In this document: piece by piece, positions 14,427 through 23,311 of the stretch
Numbering within the stretch: the stretch's first letter is position 1
How the letters are laid out: the number at the start of each line of letters is the position of its first letter
From: an uncultured Coriobacteriaceae bacterium
GTDB lineage: Bacteria > Actinomycetota > Coriobacteriia > Coriobacteriales > Atopobiaceae
Assembly: GCA_900552935.1 (NCBI GenBank)
Contig: USBN01000009.1
Span: 1 to 41,225, forward strand
Direction of reading: 5' to 3'
Length of the DNA stretch: 41,225 nt
Program-made: the position numbers and the translations under genes
The notes under the pieces: generated by a model
What the model was told of the DNA's origin: nothing
What the model saw: the letters and a program-made list of their open reading frames with translations, nothing else
Databases searched by the model: none

Positions 14427-15011
14427 CTACTTGCGCAGGGCGCGCTCGATGGTGTCCTTGAGGTCGCCGATGCCGGTGCCTGCCGTCGAGGAAACGAGGA
14501 CCCAGGGAATCTCGGGCTCAAGCTCGAACTGCTTGCGGAGCATCGCTGCCTGCGTGAGGCCCTTCGAGCGGCTGAACTTATCCGCCTTGGTGAAGGCGAC
14601 ACAGTAGGGAAGGCCAAGGCTCTCGAGGTAGCCGATCATCTGGAGGTCGAGCGGGCTCGCGTCGTGGCGGATGTCCACGAGGGCGACCACGAGCTTGAGG
14701 TTACGCTCGCCCTCGAAGTAGCCCTCCATGAGGTTGTTCCAGCGCTCCTGCTCCGTGGCGTTGACGCGCGCGAAACCGTAGCCGGGCAGGTCGACGAAGT
14801 CCACGTTGCCGATGGCAAAGAAGTTGATAGTCGTGGTCTTGCCCGGCTTGGAGGAGACCTTGACGAGGTCCTTGCGGCCGAAGAGCTTGTTCATGAGCGA
14901 GGACTTGCCCACGTTCGAGCGGCCGACGAAGGCGATCTCCGGGCGTCCGGGCTTTGGGAGCTGCTGGGCGGTGCCGGCGCTCATCGTGAACTTTACGAGG
15001 TTGTAGTTCAT
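14427..15011 (-). CDS. engB: Ribosome biogenesis GTPase EngB (YihA/YsxC)
   Basis: A 194-residue GTPase of normal EngB length needed for large-subunit ribosome assembly. G motifs are complete: G1 GRSNVGKSS (30-38), G3 DLPGYG (74-79), G4 TKAD (141-144) and G5 VSSTAGTG near 173. PGKTTTINFFAIG holds the switch I threonines. GGAG lies 7 bases before the ATG. It follows the helicase gene on the same strand by about 150 bases and may share its transcript. Confidence 0.95.
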   Translation of the reverse strand: MNYNLVKFTMSAGTAQQLPKPGRPEIAFVGRSNVGKSSLMNKLFGRKDLVKVSSKPGKTTTINFFAIGNVDFVDLPGYGFARVNATEQERWNNLMEGYFEGERNLKLVVALVDIRHDASPLDLQMIGYLESLGLPYCVAFTKADKFSRSKGLTQAAMLRKQFELEPEIPWVLVSSTAGTGIGDLKDTIERALRK

Positions 15012-15163
15012 GTCATTTCTCCGTTTCTGAGCGGCGATGCCGCTGGGGCTTCTCTGGGTGTGGCGGGAGGGTTGCGTGGCGCAGCCGGGGTTGCATGGCT
15101 GGCGCGCCCGTCGCGGAAAGGCGGGCGCGGCGCGCGCGGCGTTGCCGGCGCGGGTGCCTCGCG

Positions 15164-17932
15164 CTACTCCGCGAGGTCCTCGGCCGAGCCGGCACGATAG
15201 CGTTTGAAGCTGACCTCGCCCTCGTTCTGCGTGACGTCGAGGTCAACATCGGCGAGGATGCGGAAGTCGTTGTCGCCGTCGACGTCGTGGATGATCTGCG
15301 TCACGTGCCAGACGTGGTCCGTGAGCTCGTCTGCCGTGTCGATCAGGAAGTATGCGGCAGAGCGGGCGTCCGCGTCGAGCAGAACCTCGTCGTGGGCATC
15401 GCGGAACTCCTCCAGAACTTCGCGCCAACGTCGCTCGCCCATGCCAAAGGGCTGGTCGAGTTCGCCGAGCGTGGGGATTTCCTCGGCGGCGAAGAGGCGG
15501 ATGCGGCGCCAGAGGGCGTTGCGCACGAGAATCGTGAGGCCGTGGCGGTCCTGCACGACGGCCTCCTTGGTGCCGGGTGGCAGCTCGCCGGGCATCTGGC
15601 CGGCAGACTCCCACTCGTCCATAAGGCTGGAGTCCGTGGTGCGGACGATGAATCCAAGCCATGCGATGGCGTCATCCAGGTAGGGCGTGCGCTTGTCGGG
15701 CGGAACCGTGCGGTCGAGGACGCGCCAGGCGTCAGACAGATAGCGCAGGAGCGTGCCTTCGCTGCGGGAGAGCTTGTAGCGCTGGATGTAGGTCTTGAAG
15801 TCCGACATGCTCTCGAGCATGTCGCGGACGACGGACTTGGGGCGCAGGCAGTAGTCGCGCGCCCAGGGGACCTCGTCGCAGTAGGTGGCGAAGGCTGCCT
15901 CGAGCTCCTCCTCGAGGGGCTTGGGGTAGGTGATGTCCTCGAGTTTCTCCATGCGCTCGTCGTACTCGATACCCTGCATCTTCATCTCGGCGATGGCTCG
16001 GCCCTTGGCCTCGCGCTCCTGCGCGCGAAGTACCTGCCAGGGATCCTCGAGCGTGGCCTCCACCATCGAGACGAGGTCCATGTCGTACGTCTCGCTCTCC
16101 GGGTCGAGGAGCTCGAGCGCGGCGAGGAGGAACGGCGAAAGCGGCTGGTCGAGGGCGAAGTCCTCGGGTAGGTCGACCGTGAGTGAGTAGCTTGCGGGCG
16201 CGGCGAGGGGTGAGGCCGCGGCGGCGGGCAGAAGCAGCCCGAGCTCCTCGGCAGCAGTTTCGGCGGCCTCCGCAGCGGCGGCGCAGTCTGCCTCCGTGGC
16301 GCCCTCATCCGCGGATGGACCTTCCTCGCGAATGATGACGCCGGCGTCCATGAGGGTGGCGAAGATCTCATCCGCGCGAGCGACGAGCTGGACCTTCTCG
16401 GCATCAGTCTGGAGGGAGTCCGCGATGAGGCGCATGATTCGGGCGTGCGAGTCGCCGCCTTGGCTCGTCTCGGAGAGAACCATCGAGTGCGTTATGCGCA
16501 TGCGGGGCGTGAGGGTTTCCGGCGCGGCCTCGGCGAGGCGCTCGAAGGTGTCCTTGTTCCAGTTGACGAAGCCCTCCGGCGCGCGCTTCTTCTTCAGCTT
16601 GCGGAGCTTCTTGGCGTCGCCAGCGGCCTTGAGCTCGAGCTTTGCGTTTTCGATCTCGTGCTCGGGCGCTTCGGCGATGACGCGGCCCTCCGTGTCGAAG
16701 CCTGAGCGACCGGCGCGGCCGGCAATCTGGTGGAACTCGCGGGCGCGCAGGCGGCGCATGCGGTGGCCGTCGTACTTGGTGAGGGCCGTGAGCAGGACGG
16801 TGTGGATGGGCACGTTAATGCCGACGCCTAGGGTGTCCGTGCCGCAGATCACGGGGAGGAGGCCCTGCTGGGCGAGTTTCTCTACGAGGAGGCGGTAGCG
16901 CGGGAGCATGCCGGCGTGGTGCACGCCGACACCGCATGCGAGTAGGCGCTGGAGCGTCTTGCCAAAGGCTGTGGTGAAGCGCGTGCCCTTGCAGGCTTCC
17001 TTTACGGCGTCACGCTGCTCTTTCGTGGCGACGCCGTAACTCGCGAGGGACTGCGCGGTGTTGAGCGCTGCGTCCTGAGCGAAATGGACGATGTAGATGG
17101 GTGCGTCTCCCTCGCGCAGGGCGAGCTCGACGGTGGCCTCGAGCGGGGTGTTGACGTACTCGTAGGTGAGCGGCACCGGACGCTCCGCGTCTGTCACGGA
17201 GTCGACGGTGCGGCCGGTCTGGCGCTCGAGCGCTCCGGCGATGGCGGAGACGTCGCCAAGCGTGGCGCTCATGAGAAGGAATTGCGTGTTGGGGAGGGTG
17301 AGCAGCGGGACCTGCCAGGCCCAGCCGCGGTCCGCCTCGCCGAAGAAATGGAACTCGTCCATGGCGACGGCGGCGACCTCGCTTGAGGCGCCTTCGCGCA
17401 GGGCCTGGTTCGCGAGGATCTCTTCGGTGCAGCAGATAACGGGGGCGTCCGTGTTGATCTGCGTGTCGCCCGTGATCATGCCGACGTTGTCCTTGCCGAA
17501 GGCGTCGACGAGGTCGAAGAACTTCTCCGAGACGAGTGCTTTGATGGGTGCCGTGTAGTAGGCGCGCTTGTGTTGGCAAATGGCGAGGTAGCACAGGCCG
17601 AGTGCGACCATCGACTTGCCTGAGCCCGTGGGCGTGCCGAGGATGACGTGGTCGCCAGCGGCGAGGTCGAGCAGGGCCTCCTCCTGATGAGGCCAGAGTT
17701 CGAGGCCGCGACTCATGCACCAGTCGAGGTAGCGCTCGAGGGCCTCGTCTGCGGTGAGGGGAGCCTCGGGCTCATAGTCCGGCCATTGCTCGGGGTCAAA
17801 CCACATGTCCGGGACGAGCTCGCCGAGCGAGCCCGGGGCGAACGGGTCTGTGTTCTGCGGGGTGTCGCTGTCGTGCGCGGGGGATTCGGTGGCCTGCGCG
17901 TCCGTTATGTTGGCTGTCTGCTGGTCTGCCAC
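15164..17932 (-). CDS. DEAD/DEAH-box helicase, Ski2-like with DUF3516-type C-terminus
   Basis: 922 residues. Superfamily II motifs are in order: Walker A GTPTGSGKS (99-107), TAPIKALVSEKF (Ia), motif II DEFH (192-195), SAT (222-224), VHHAGMLPRYR, CGTDTLGVGINVP (V) and QIAGRAGRSG (VI). The order and wording match actinobacterial Ski2-like helicases with a DUF3516 C-terminal region (about 520-922), thought to act on RNA; no substrate is proven. The start is a GTG at 17932, chosen because AAAGGA lies 6 bases before it (spacer TGCATC) and the codons upstream do not look like protein. Residues 1 to about 60 are a low-complexity Asp/Thr/Ala leader. It is upstream of engB on the same strand. Confidence 0.88.
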   Translation of the reverse strand: MADQQTANITDAQATESPAHDSDTPQNTDPFAPGSLGELVPDMWFDPEQWPDYEPEAPLTADEALERYLDWCMSRGLELWPHQEEALLDLAAGDHVILGTPTGSGKSMVALGLCYLAICQHKRAYYTAPIKALVSEKFFDLVDAFGKDNVGMITGDTQINTDAPVICCTEEILANQALREGASSEVAAVAMDEFHFFGEADRGWAWQVPLLTLPNTQFLLMSATLGDVSAIAGALERQTGRTVDSVTDAERPVPLTYEYVNTPLEATVELALREGDAPIYIVHFAQDAALNTAQSLASYGVATKEQRDAVKEACKGTRFTTAFGKTLQRLLACGVGVHHAGMLPRYRLLVEKLAQQGLLPVICGTDTLGVGINVPIHTVLLTALTKYDGHRMRRLRAREFHQIAGRAGRSGFDTEGRVIAEAPEHEIENAKLELKAAGDAKKLRKLKKKRAPEGFVNWNKDTFERLAEAAPETLTPRMRITHSMVLSETSQGGDSHARIMRLIADSLQTDAEKVQLVARADEIFATLMDAGVIIREEGPSADEGATEADCAAAAEAAETAAEELGLLLPAAAASPLAAPASYSLTVDLPEDFALDQPLSPFLLAALELLDPESETYDMDLVSMVEATLEDPWQVLRAQEREAKGRAIAEMKMQGIEYDERMEKLEDITYPKPLEEELEAAFATYCDEVPWARDYCLRPKSVVRDMLESMSDFKTYIQRYKLSRSEGTLLRYLSDAWRVLDRTVPPDKRTPYLDDAIAWLGFIVRTTDSSLMDEWESAGQMPGELPPGTKEAVVQDRHGLTILVRNALWRRIRLFAAEEIPTLGELDQPFGMGERRWREVLEEFRDAHDEVLLDADARSAAYFLIDTADELTDHVWHVTQIIHDVDGDNDFRILADVDLDVTQNEGEVSFKRYRAGSAEDLAE

Positions 17933-18055
17933 GATGCATCCTTTGAGCTGCGATTGTTTTTCGCACCCAATCTTACCGAACGAGGCGGCCGCTGCCGGGC
18001 GCAACGTCTCGGCCCCGCAAAAGCCGCCAAGACGAGCGGCCTCGAGAAGTAAATG

Positions 18056-18180
18056 CGAAATGACGTGGCAAAAATGGGCCACACAAAGTAGAGCGGCCAT
18101 TTGCGTTTACGAAAACGCAGGTAAACGGCGTGCGGGTATTTCGTCTACTCGTGGATTGCGGTTTTTGCCACATCATTTCG
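18056..18180. repeat. Inverted-repeat element (copy C)
   Basis: CGAAATGACGTGGCAAAAA (18056-18074) and TTTTTGCCACATCATTTCG (18162-18180) are inverted repeats, identical at 18 of 19 positions, bounding a 125-base element. The interior block at 18099-18128 (ATTTGCGTTTACGAAAACGC and on) matches 26558-26588 inside element A at 25 of 31 aligned positions. The rest of the 17933-18392 spacer holds no gene; a weak palindrome (GAAAATGGCACC...GGTACCGTTTTC) lies near 18236-18262. Confidence 0.7.
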
Positions 18181-18392
18181 ACTCCACTGTTTGCGCGCGG
18201 CGCATGGAGCGCGTCCAAAGCCGTGGAAAGCCGGCGAAAATGGCACCAAGGGTACCGTTTTCAATGCAAGGTGCTCCCGACAACTGCAATGCGCGCCATG
18301 TTTTGCGTGCGCGGCGTTCTGAGAAGCGGTCGATGATGGCGTCACGAGGGAGTGCGCATGCGCCTGTCGCTCTAGGGGGCGCCGCGAGGGCG

Positions 18393-19040
18393 CTAGGCGC
18401 GCATGCGGCGTTCGAGGCGGTTGGCGATGGCGACGAGTGCCATGACAATTACGTAATAGACGATGGCCACCACGATGAACGGTTCGAAGGCGCGGTAGGT
18501 GATGGCCTGCACGCTTTGAGCGGCACGCATCATGTCCATGAGGCCAATGGTTGCCACCAGCGACGAGCTCTTGAGCACGGTGATGACCTCGTTCACCAAG
18601 GCGGGGGCCACACTGCGGAGTGCCTGGGGAATGATGACCTTGCTCATCATCGTTATATAAGAGAGGCCGAGCGCGCGGCTCGCGTCGTACTGGCCGCGGT
18701 CGACGCCTTCGATACCGCCGCGCACCGTCTCCGAGACGGTGGCGGAGCCATTAAGGCCCAACGTGAGGACGCTGGCGGTGAACATCGTGATCTTATAGCC
18801 CGTGAGCTGTGGCGTCGCGAAGTAGGCGATGAAGAGCAACACGATGAGGGGTACACCTCGGAAGATCGAGGTGTAGAAGTCGAGCAGCAGGCGCAACGGC
18901 TTGCAGGGGATGACCTTGAGCACGGCGATGGCGAAGCCCACGACAAACGCGAGCAGGAGGGCGGCCGCCGTCACCTCGCAGGTGACGGCGAGACCGCCCA
19001 CAAACATCGGTGCATAGGGTTCTATCAGCGAGAATTTCAT
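18393..19040 (-). CDS. Amino-acid ABC transporter permease (HisM/GlnP type)
   Basis: 215 residues with about five membrane segments. It is a polar-amino-acid permease: FYTSIFRGVPLIVLLFIAYF is the typical start of the coupling region, and ETVRGGIEGVDRGQYDASRA-LGLSYITMMSKVIIPQA is the EAA loop that docks the ATPase. It follows the binding-protein gene by 36 bases on the same strand. No ATP-binding gene accompanies them, so the importer must borrow an ATPase encoded elsewhere. No clear terminator follows. Confidence 0.92.
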   Translation of the reverse strand: MKFSLIEPYAPMFVGGLAVTCEVTAAALLLAFVVGFAIAVLKVIPCKPLRLLLDFYTSIFRGVPLIVLLFIAYFATPQLTGYKITMFTASVLTLGLNGSATVSETVRGGIEGVDRGQYDASRALGLSYITMMSKVIIPQALRSVAPALVNEVITVLKSSSLVATIGLMDMMRAAQSVQAITYRAFEPFIVVAIVYYVIVMALVAIANRLERRMRA

Positions 19041-19076
19041 GCTGAACTGCCTGGGTGCTGACCGGTGGATGAGGTG

Positions 19077-19988
19077 CTAGTTTGCGGCAACGCCGGTGGT
19101 CGCGGTGCCGGAGGCGCTGGTGTCGTCGCCCCACTTGAAGTCGTCGCCAACGTACTGGCCGATGAACTCGTCGATCGTGCCGTCGGCGAGCATCTCGCCG
19201 ATGCACTCGTCGAAGGCAGCGGCGAACGAGGCGCCCTTGGCGGCCATGATGCGATAGACGCCCACGTAGTCCTTCGTCTCGGAGCGATCGAGGAAGCCGA
19301 GGACGAGGCCCTCGTTGGCGTCACGCATGGACTGGCCTTCCGCGCCGTCGCACAGGTAGGCGTCGATGCGGCCAGAGAGGACCTCCTGCAGGCACTGGTC
19401 GCCACCGTCATAGGTGTGGATGTCGCCATCGGGCAGGACGGCGGAGATGAACTTGTTCTGGACGGTGCCCGTGGTGCAGGCGATGGACTTGCCCTTGAGG
19501 TCCTCGATGGTCTTGACCTCGTCGTTCATCGTGAGAACGCCAACAAGCGGCTGGTAATAGCCGCGCGTGAAGTCGAAGGTCTCCTCGCGCTCGGGATTGG
19601 AGGACATGGCCATGGTGAACGAGGTGTCGCTGCTCTGGACGGAGGCGAGGGTTGCGGTGAACTCCTGCGGCTCAAAGTCGTAGGTGAAGCCGAGGCGGTT
19701 CGCCATCTCGTCCGCGACGGCGATGTCGAGACCGACGACCTTCTGGGTGCCGTCGGCCTGAACCTCGAGGTAGCGGTAGGGGGCGAAGGCGTCGTCGCCG
19801 ACGAAGGTGAGCTTGGCGCCGGAGATGTCGGCGGCGCCGGCGGTGGTGGCAGCGGAGGTCGTGGCGGCTTGCTGGTTGGAGCCGCAGCCGGCGAGGGCGA
19901 GCGGCATGGTCGCAGCGCCGGCGGCCATGAGCTTGAGGAAGCCGCGACGGTCGATGCCGGCGGAAGTGATGTGTTCGGAAGTGGACAT
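19077..19988 (-). CDS. Amino-acid ABC transporter substrate-binding lipoprotein
   Basis: 303 residues of the bacterial extracellular solute-binding family 3. The N-terminus combines an RR-containing export signal (DRRGFLKLMAAG, residues 13-24) with a lipobox, LALAGC, making Cys35 the lipidated residue. The mature region has the family phrases FAPYRYLE, VGLDIAVADEMANRLG and AMSSNPEREETFDFTRGYYQ. It would capture a polar amino acid outside the cell for the permease encoded next. I start at the ATG at 19988 because AGAAGG is 6 bases upstream; an ATG two codons earlier (19994) abuts that site and is unlikely. Confidence 0.92.
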   Translation of the reverse strand: MSTSEHITSAGIDRRGFLKLMAAGAATMPLALAGCGSNQQAATTSAATTAGAADISGAKLTFVGDDAFAPYRYLEVQADGTQKVVGLDIAVADEMANRLGFTYDFEPQEFTATLASVQSSDTSFTMAMSSNPEREETFDFTRGYYQPLVGVLTMNDEVKTIEDLKGKSIACTTGTVQNKFISAVLPDGDIHTYDGGDQCLQEVLSGRIDAYLCDGAEGQSMRDANEGLVLGFLDRSETKDYVGVYRIMAAKGASFAAAFDECIGEMLADGTIDEFIGQYVGDDFKWGDDTSASGTATTGVAAN

Positions 19989-20320
19989 AGCCATCCTTCT
20001 TTTCGGGGGCGTTGTTTACATCTTAAACCACTAAATGTTGCAGAGTAACAAGCATGATAGACCTGTCGGTGAGAGGACCGTTATTAATTGTGCGTGTCAT
20101 GTGAGCGTAGCGATGCGCCTGCCGGGCGAATGTGGCGTTGCGCGCGCGTCGGGCGGGCGTGGCGCCGCGCGTGTCGGGAGGGTATGGCGTGCGCGTTGAG
20201 AGGGCGTGGCGCCGCGCGTGTCGGGAGGGTATGGTTGTGAGGCGCGCGGTCCGCGCGGGCCTGCGCGCGCAGGCTTGGGTATCATCCTCATGTGCAAGTT
20301 CGATTTATGGGGGAACGCAC
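19989..20320. repeat. Spacer with 33-base direct repeat
   Basis: A 33-base sequence beginning GGGCGTGGCGCCGCGCGTGT is identical at 20155-20187 and 20202-20234 (period 47). Further partial units (TGGCGTTGCGCGCGCGTCGG) lie just upstream near 20130. The spacer separates the divergent binding-protein and PAP2 genes, so both promoters must lie here; none is clear. Confidence 0.75.
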
Positions 20321-21010
20321 ATGTCTTCTGGCAAGGGCAGGGATTCAAAGACAATCGCGAGTCAGTTTTGCTCGCTTATCCGCGATAACGCGCGTTTTGT
20401 TGTGATCGCCGTGTGCTCCGCGGTGTTCGTGATGATTCTTGAGGATGTCCTCGAGCTTGAGTCGATGCGGCTGGATCGTGCGGCATATTGGCTCATCGTC
20501 GAGCATCTGCGTCGCCCGTGGCTCACGCCGATCATGGAGAGCTTCTCGGCGTTGGCGACGCCGCTGACGCTGCTCGTGCTGCTGCTGGCGGTCGCCGCGT
20601 TTGCCCCGGGCAGGCGCCCGGGATGGTGCTGCGCCGTTAACCTCGGCCTTGTTGTTCTCATCAACCAGGCGCTCAAGTTCATCATCCAGCGCCCTCGCCC
20701 GGACGGATTCCGCCTTGCGAGCGTGAGCGGCTTCAGCTTCCCGTCGGGCCACTCGATGGTGGCGATGGCATTCTTTGGTCTTCTCGCCTGGTTCGTCTGG
20801 AAGTACGAGAAGGACCGTAGGCAGCGCACGCTTCTGCTTGCCGCCTTTGGCGTCGTCGTCGTCATGGTGGGTGTGAGTCGTATTTATCTAGGCGTTCATT
20901 ATGCGAGCGACGTTATTGGCGGATTCTGCCTCTCGCTCATTTGGCTTGCGCTTTACACGCGCATCGCCGTTCCGTTGTTCTTGGAGGATGGCGAGGACCC
21001 GATCCACTAG
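20321..21010 (+). CDS. PAP2-family membrane phosphatase
   Basis: 229 residues with about five or six membrane segments. The three catalytic motifs of type 2 phosphatidic acid phosphatases are complete: KFIIQRPRP (KxxxxxxRP), FPSGHS (PSGH) and SRIYLGVHYASDV (SRxxxxxHxxxD). Members dephosphorylate lipid phosphates or undecaprenyl pyrophosphate at the outer face of the membrane; which one cannot be told. The ATG at 20321 was chosen for GGGGGAA 6 bases before it; the frame runs on upstream but only through repeat sequence. A terminator follows at 21041. Confidence 0.88.
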   Translation: MSSGKGRDSKTIASQFCSLIRDNARFVVIAVCSAVFVMILEDVLELESMRLDRAAYWLIVEHLRRPWLTPIMESFSALATPLTLLVLLLAVAAFAPGRRPGWCCAVNLGLVVLINQALKFIIQRPRPDGFRLASVSGFSFPSGHSMVAMAFFGLLAWFVWKYEKDRRQRTLLLAAFGVVVVMVGVSRIYLGVHYASDVIGGFCLSLIWLALYTRIAVPLFLEDGEDPIH

Positions 21011-21040
21011 GTGGTGCGTCCGCGATTCGACGATATGACA

Positions 21041-21079
21041 CGAGGGCCGTCCCGTGGTGGGGCGGCCCTCGTTTGTTTT
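21041..21079 (+). terminator. Rho-independent terminator
   Basis: CGAGGGCCG (21041-21049) pairs with CGGCCCTCG (21063-21071), followed by TTTGTTTT. It ends the PAP2 transcript. Confidence 0.85.
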
Positions 21080-21198
21080 GGCTCGCGCGGGTGGAGCGAA
21101 AGCTGGCCTCGAGCCCGTGTTTGGATGGGCATGCGCCAGAGGGGCAGGCTGACCCCGGGCGCGTGTTCGGGCGGGTGCGTGCTGGCCCCGGGCGCGCG

Positions 21199-22134
21199 CT
21201 ACTGGTTGGCGCGCTCGCTCACGGCGGCGGCGGAGATGCGCCAGCTACGGCCCTTCTTGCTTGCGGGAAGCTCGCCAGACTCAATGAGCTTGTAGATGGT
21301 GGGACGGCTCACGCCGAGAATGGCGACGGCCTGGTCGACGCTGAGCGTCTCGCCCGAAGGGGCGGGGCTGGCTGCGGGCTCGGGTTGGGCATCCGCGGCG
21401 GTTGCGGGCTCGTCATTTGCCACGGGCGCGGCCTCTGTTGTGGGGGCAGTCTCCTCCGGCTGCGCGTTCTTGCCAGCGGCGGCAGGCGCAGCGTCCTCGA
21501 TGGGCGCGACCGGCTCCGTGGCCTCGGCAGCCGGCTTCTCTGCCTTGCGGACACGACGCCTCTTGGGCTTCTCGGGGGCGGAATTCTCTGCCGCATCTTC
21601 GACGGGCGCGGGCTCGGGTGCCGGACCAGGCTCCGGCGCTGCCTCCTGGTCGTCCGCCTTGGCTACGTTGCTCTCTGCAGCTTCGTCTGCCTTCTGCTTG
21701 CGGTTGCGGCGCTTCTTCTTGGGTTGGGGCGCCTCCTCGGCAGGCATCTCCTGTTCGTCCGCGGCGTCACCGTGGCCCTCATACACCTCCGGCTCCGGTT
21801 CCGGCTCGGGTTCGGGCTCTGGCTCGGGTTCGGGCTCTGGCTCGCGGTGGGTGCGAGCCCAGGTGCGAGCGATACGCTCTGCGGTGAACTCGTCCACCTC
21901 GCCACGAGCGTCCGCGGCGTCCATGGACTCATAAATGGCGGCGAGCGCCGCGTCGAGCGAGTCGTCGATGGCGCCGCAGGAAAGTGCGAGGTCGTTCAGG
22001 GCCTCGCAGCTCTTGAGGGGGTTCTCGGTGAGGTGCTCGACTATGTCGGAAGGAATCTGCGTTCCGGTGTCCTCGATTGCGGCAACAAAACAGCCAACGA
22101 GACGAGCGAGCGCCTCGGAAGTCTCGGTTCTCAT
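21199..22134 (-). CDS. Protein with EP repeats and C-terminal excisionase-type HTH
   Basis: 311 residues. About 1-95 is a helical domain (LARLVGCFVAAIEDTGTQIP, then AERIARTWARTH). About 98-115 is an uninterrupted Glu-Pro repeat. About 116-258 is low-complexity Ala/Glu/Pro with basic patches (KKKRRNRKQK, KPKRRRVRK). The last 50 residues are a helix-turn-helix of the excisionase/MerR-like HTH_17 type (LSVDQAVAILGVSRPTIYKL, GRSWRISAAAV). The EP rod and basic patches suggest an extended DNA-binding protein; the function is unknown. The HTH is normally N-terminal or the whole protein in excisionases, so this C-terminal placement is unusual. Its ATG overlaps the stop of the upstream gene by 4 bases (ATGA), so the two are translationally coupled. 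The EP codons include two identical 18-base units (21803-21838). Confidence 0.8.
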   Translation of the reverse strand: MRTETSEALARLVGCFVAAIEDTGTQIPSDIVEHLTENPLKSCEALNDLALSCGAIDDSLDAALAAIYESMDAADARGEVDEFTAERIARTWARTHREPEPEPEPEPEPEPEPEPEVYEGHGDAADEQEMPAEEAPQPKKKRRNRKQKADEAAESNVAKADDQEAAPEPGPAPEPAPVEDAAENSAPEKPKRRRVRKAEKPAAEATEPVAPIEDAAPAAAGKNAQPEETAPTTEAAPVANDEPATAADAQPEPAASPAPSGETLSVDQAVAILGVSRPTIYKLIESGELPASKKGRSWRISAAAVSERANQ

Positions 22135-22949
22135 GGGCTTGCGCCCTCCTTGTTATCGTGGGGTGAGGTAAAGCTAGCGTTGAGCATAGCACGTGCGTGC
22201 TGGGGCGTGGGGCTACCTCGGGGGCTTGCGGCGGGGCCGTGCTCTGGTGGTGTTGACGCGCGGGTGGGGCTTCCTCGCCGGGACCCAGTGCGGGTAGTTT
22301 TAAGTGCGCACGCGTCGGATTCGACGTGGGTGCGGCTCGCACTCTTCTCCGGAGCGGCTTGAGCGAGCTCCGCAAGGTCGCTCGGTGTCTGGACCAGCTT
22401 GTGGAGCGCTGCCAGACGGAGGCGGTTCTCGACGACGAGCGCGCCGTCGGGTCTGGTGACCGTGCTAAGGCGTTTGATTCTCCCGCCGGTGACAATTGAG
22501 CCGCGGAAGGGGAGGAGAACAAGCTCGATAAGGCAGGGAATGGTGCGGAAGAGCTCATCCGCCTCGCGTCTGATGAGCTTGACGATGATGAGGCGGGGCG
22601 GCGTGCCAGCGTCTGCGGGCAGACAGGAGAATCGTTTGCCCTGGATACCAGTCACAACGAAGTGCCCCATGACGGGGGTGCGCCAGGATGCGATCGTGGC
22701 GAGGTCCCGCTCGTCGAAATCCGCGGGATTCTCGGCCAGAAACTCGTCAATGAGCTGAGGGGCTGCCCACAGGCGGTCGAGCGCGTCTGACGTGGCGGCG
22801 ATCCTCGCTTGCAAATCACGGCCCTGGCCACGGTGTGCGCCGGTCCGTACCATCACAAACTCGAGCAGCGCTTTCATGAGGCGGAGGAAACTCGCCTCGC
22901 CGCTGGGTGCGTCGTTATTCGCCGCCTTGTCCGTTCGCTTGCCTGTCAT
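22131..22949 (-). CDS. Uncharacterised protein coupled to the EP-repeat HTH gene
   Basis: 272 residues, no signal or membrane segment. The first 190 residues look folded: FLAENPADFDERDLATIASW, GHFVVTGIQGKRFSCLP, LIIVKLIRREADELFRTIPC and LIELVLLPFRGSIVTGGRIK. The last 65 are Arg/Ser/Pro/Thr-rich and disordered. I do not recognise a function; the LLPFRG-IV-GG phrase recurs in uncharacterised proteins of Gram-positive bacteria. AGGGAGA precedes the ATG. Its stop overlaps the next start (ATGA), so it is co-expressed with the EP-repeat HTH protein and may work with it. Confidence 0.72.
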   Translation of the reverse strand: MTGKRTDKAANNDAPSGEASFLRLMKALLEFVMVRTGAHRGQGRDLQARIAATSDALDRLWAAPQLIDEFLAENPADFDERDLATIASWRTPVMGHFVVTGIQGKRFSCLPADAGTPPRLIIVKLIRREADELFRTIPCLIELVLLPFRGSIVTGGRIKRLSTVTRPDGALVVENRLRLAALHKLVQTPSDLAELAQAAPEKSASRTHVESDACALKTTRTGSRRGSPTRASTPPEHGPAASPRGSPTPQHARAMLNASFTSPHDNKEGASP

Positions 22950-23311
22950 CCGGTCTCCCTTCGCATGGTGGGAAGACCCTAGCGGAGAAGAACCTGACAG
23001 AACCTTGCGGCTGGCAGACGCAAACCTGACATCGCAGCTCGGCGTGGGCGCTCCGCAAAAGAAAACAGCCGCTCGCCGACGTGGTTATCGGCGAGCGGCT
23101 GTTCATGGCCGCGCGCTGCGGTGTGTTGCGGGCGTTAGGCCGCAGGGCGCGGACGCCGTGGCAGACTGGCATCGGCCGGCTGCGCGGGCAACGGGCGAGA
23201 CCGCATTGAGCGGGCAACGGCGTGTCGCGGGTGCCGGCTGCACGGGGAAGAGAAGGCGAAGCCGCATTGGACGGGCCACGGCTCGTTGCGGGCGCCTGCC
23301 GCCCTGCCGCG
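22950..23311 (-). terminator. Strong hairpin terminator of the ABC operon, in gene-free spacer
   Basis: On the minus strand a perfect 16-bp stem (23088-23103 with 23064-23079, AACAGCCGCTCGCCGA and its complement) with an 8-base loop is followed by TTTTCTTTT (23065-23057 region). It ends the three-gene ABC operon whose last gene stops at 23312. The rest of the spacer is GC-rich with short repeats of the type GAGCGGGCAACGG (23207-23219) and no gene. Confidence 0.82.

Noticed and set aside
17933..18100. N-terminal extension of the helicase to an ATG at 18100
   Set aside because: The codons look non-coding and the stretch includes part of the copy C inverted repeat; GTG at 17932 has a proper RBS.
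20132..20320. N-terminal extension of the PAP2 protein
   Set aside because: The frame is open, but it translates the 33-base direct repeats into Arg/Val/Gly text; a good RBS stands before the ATG at 20321.
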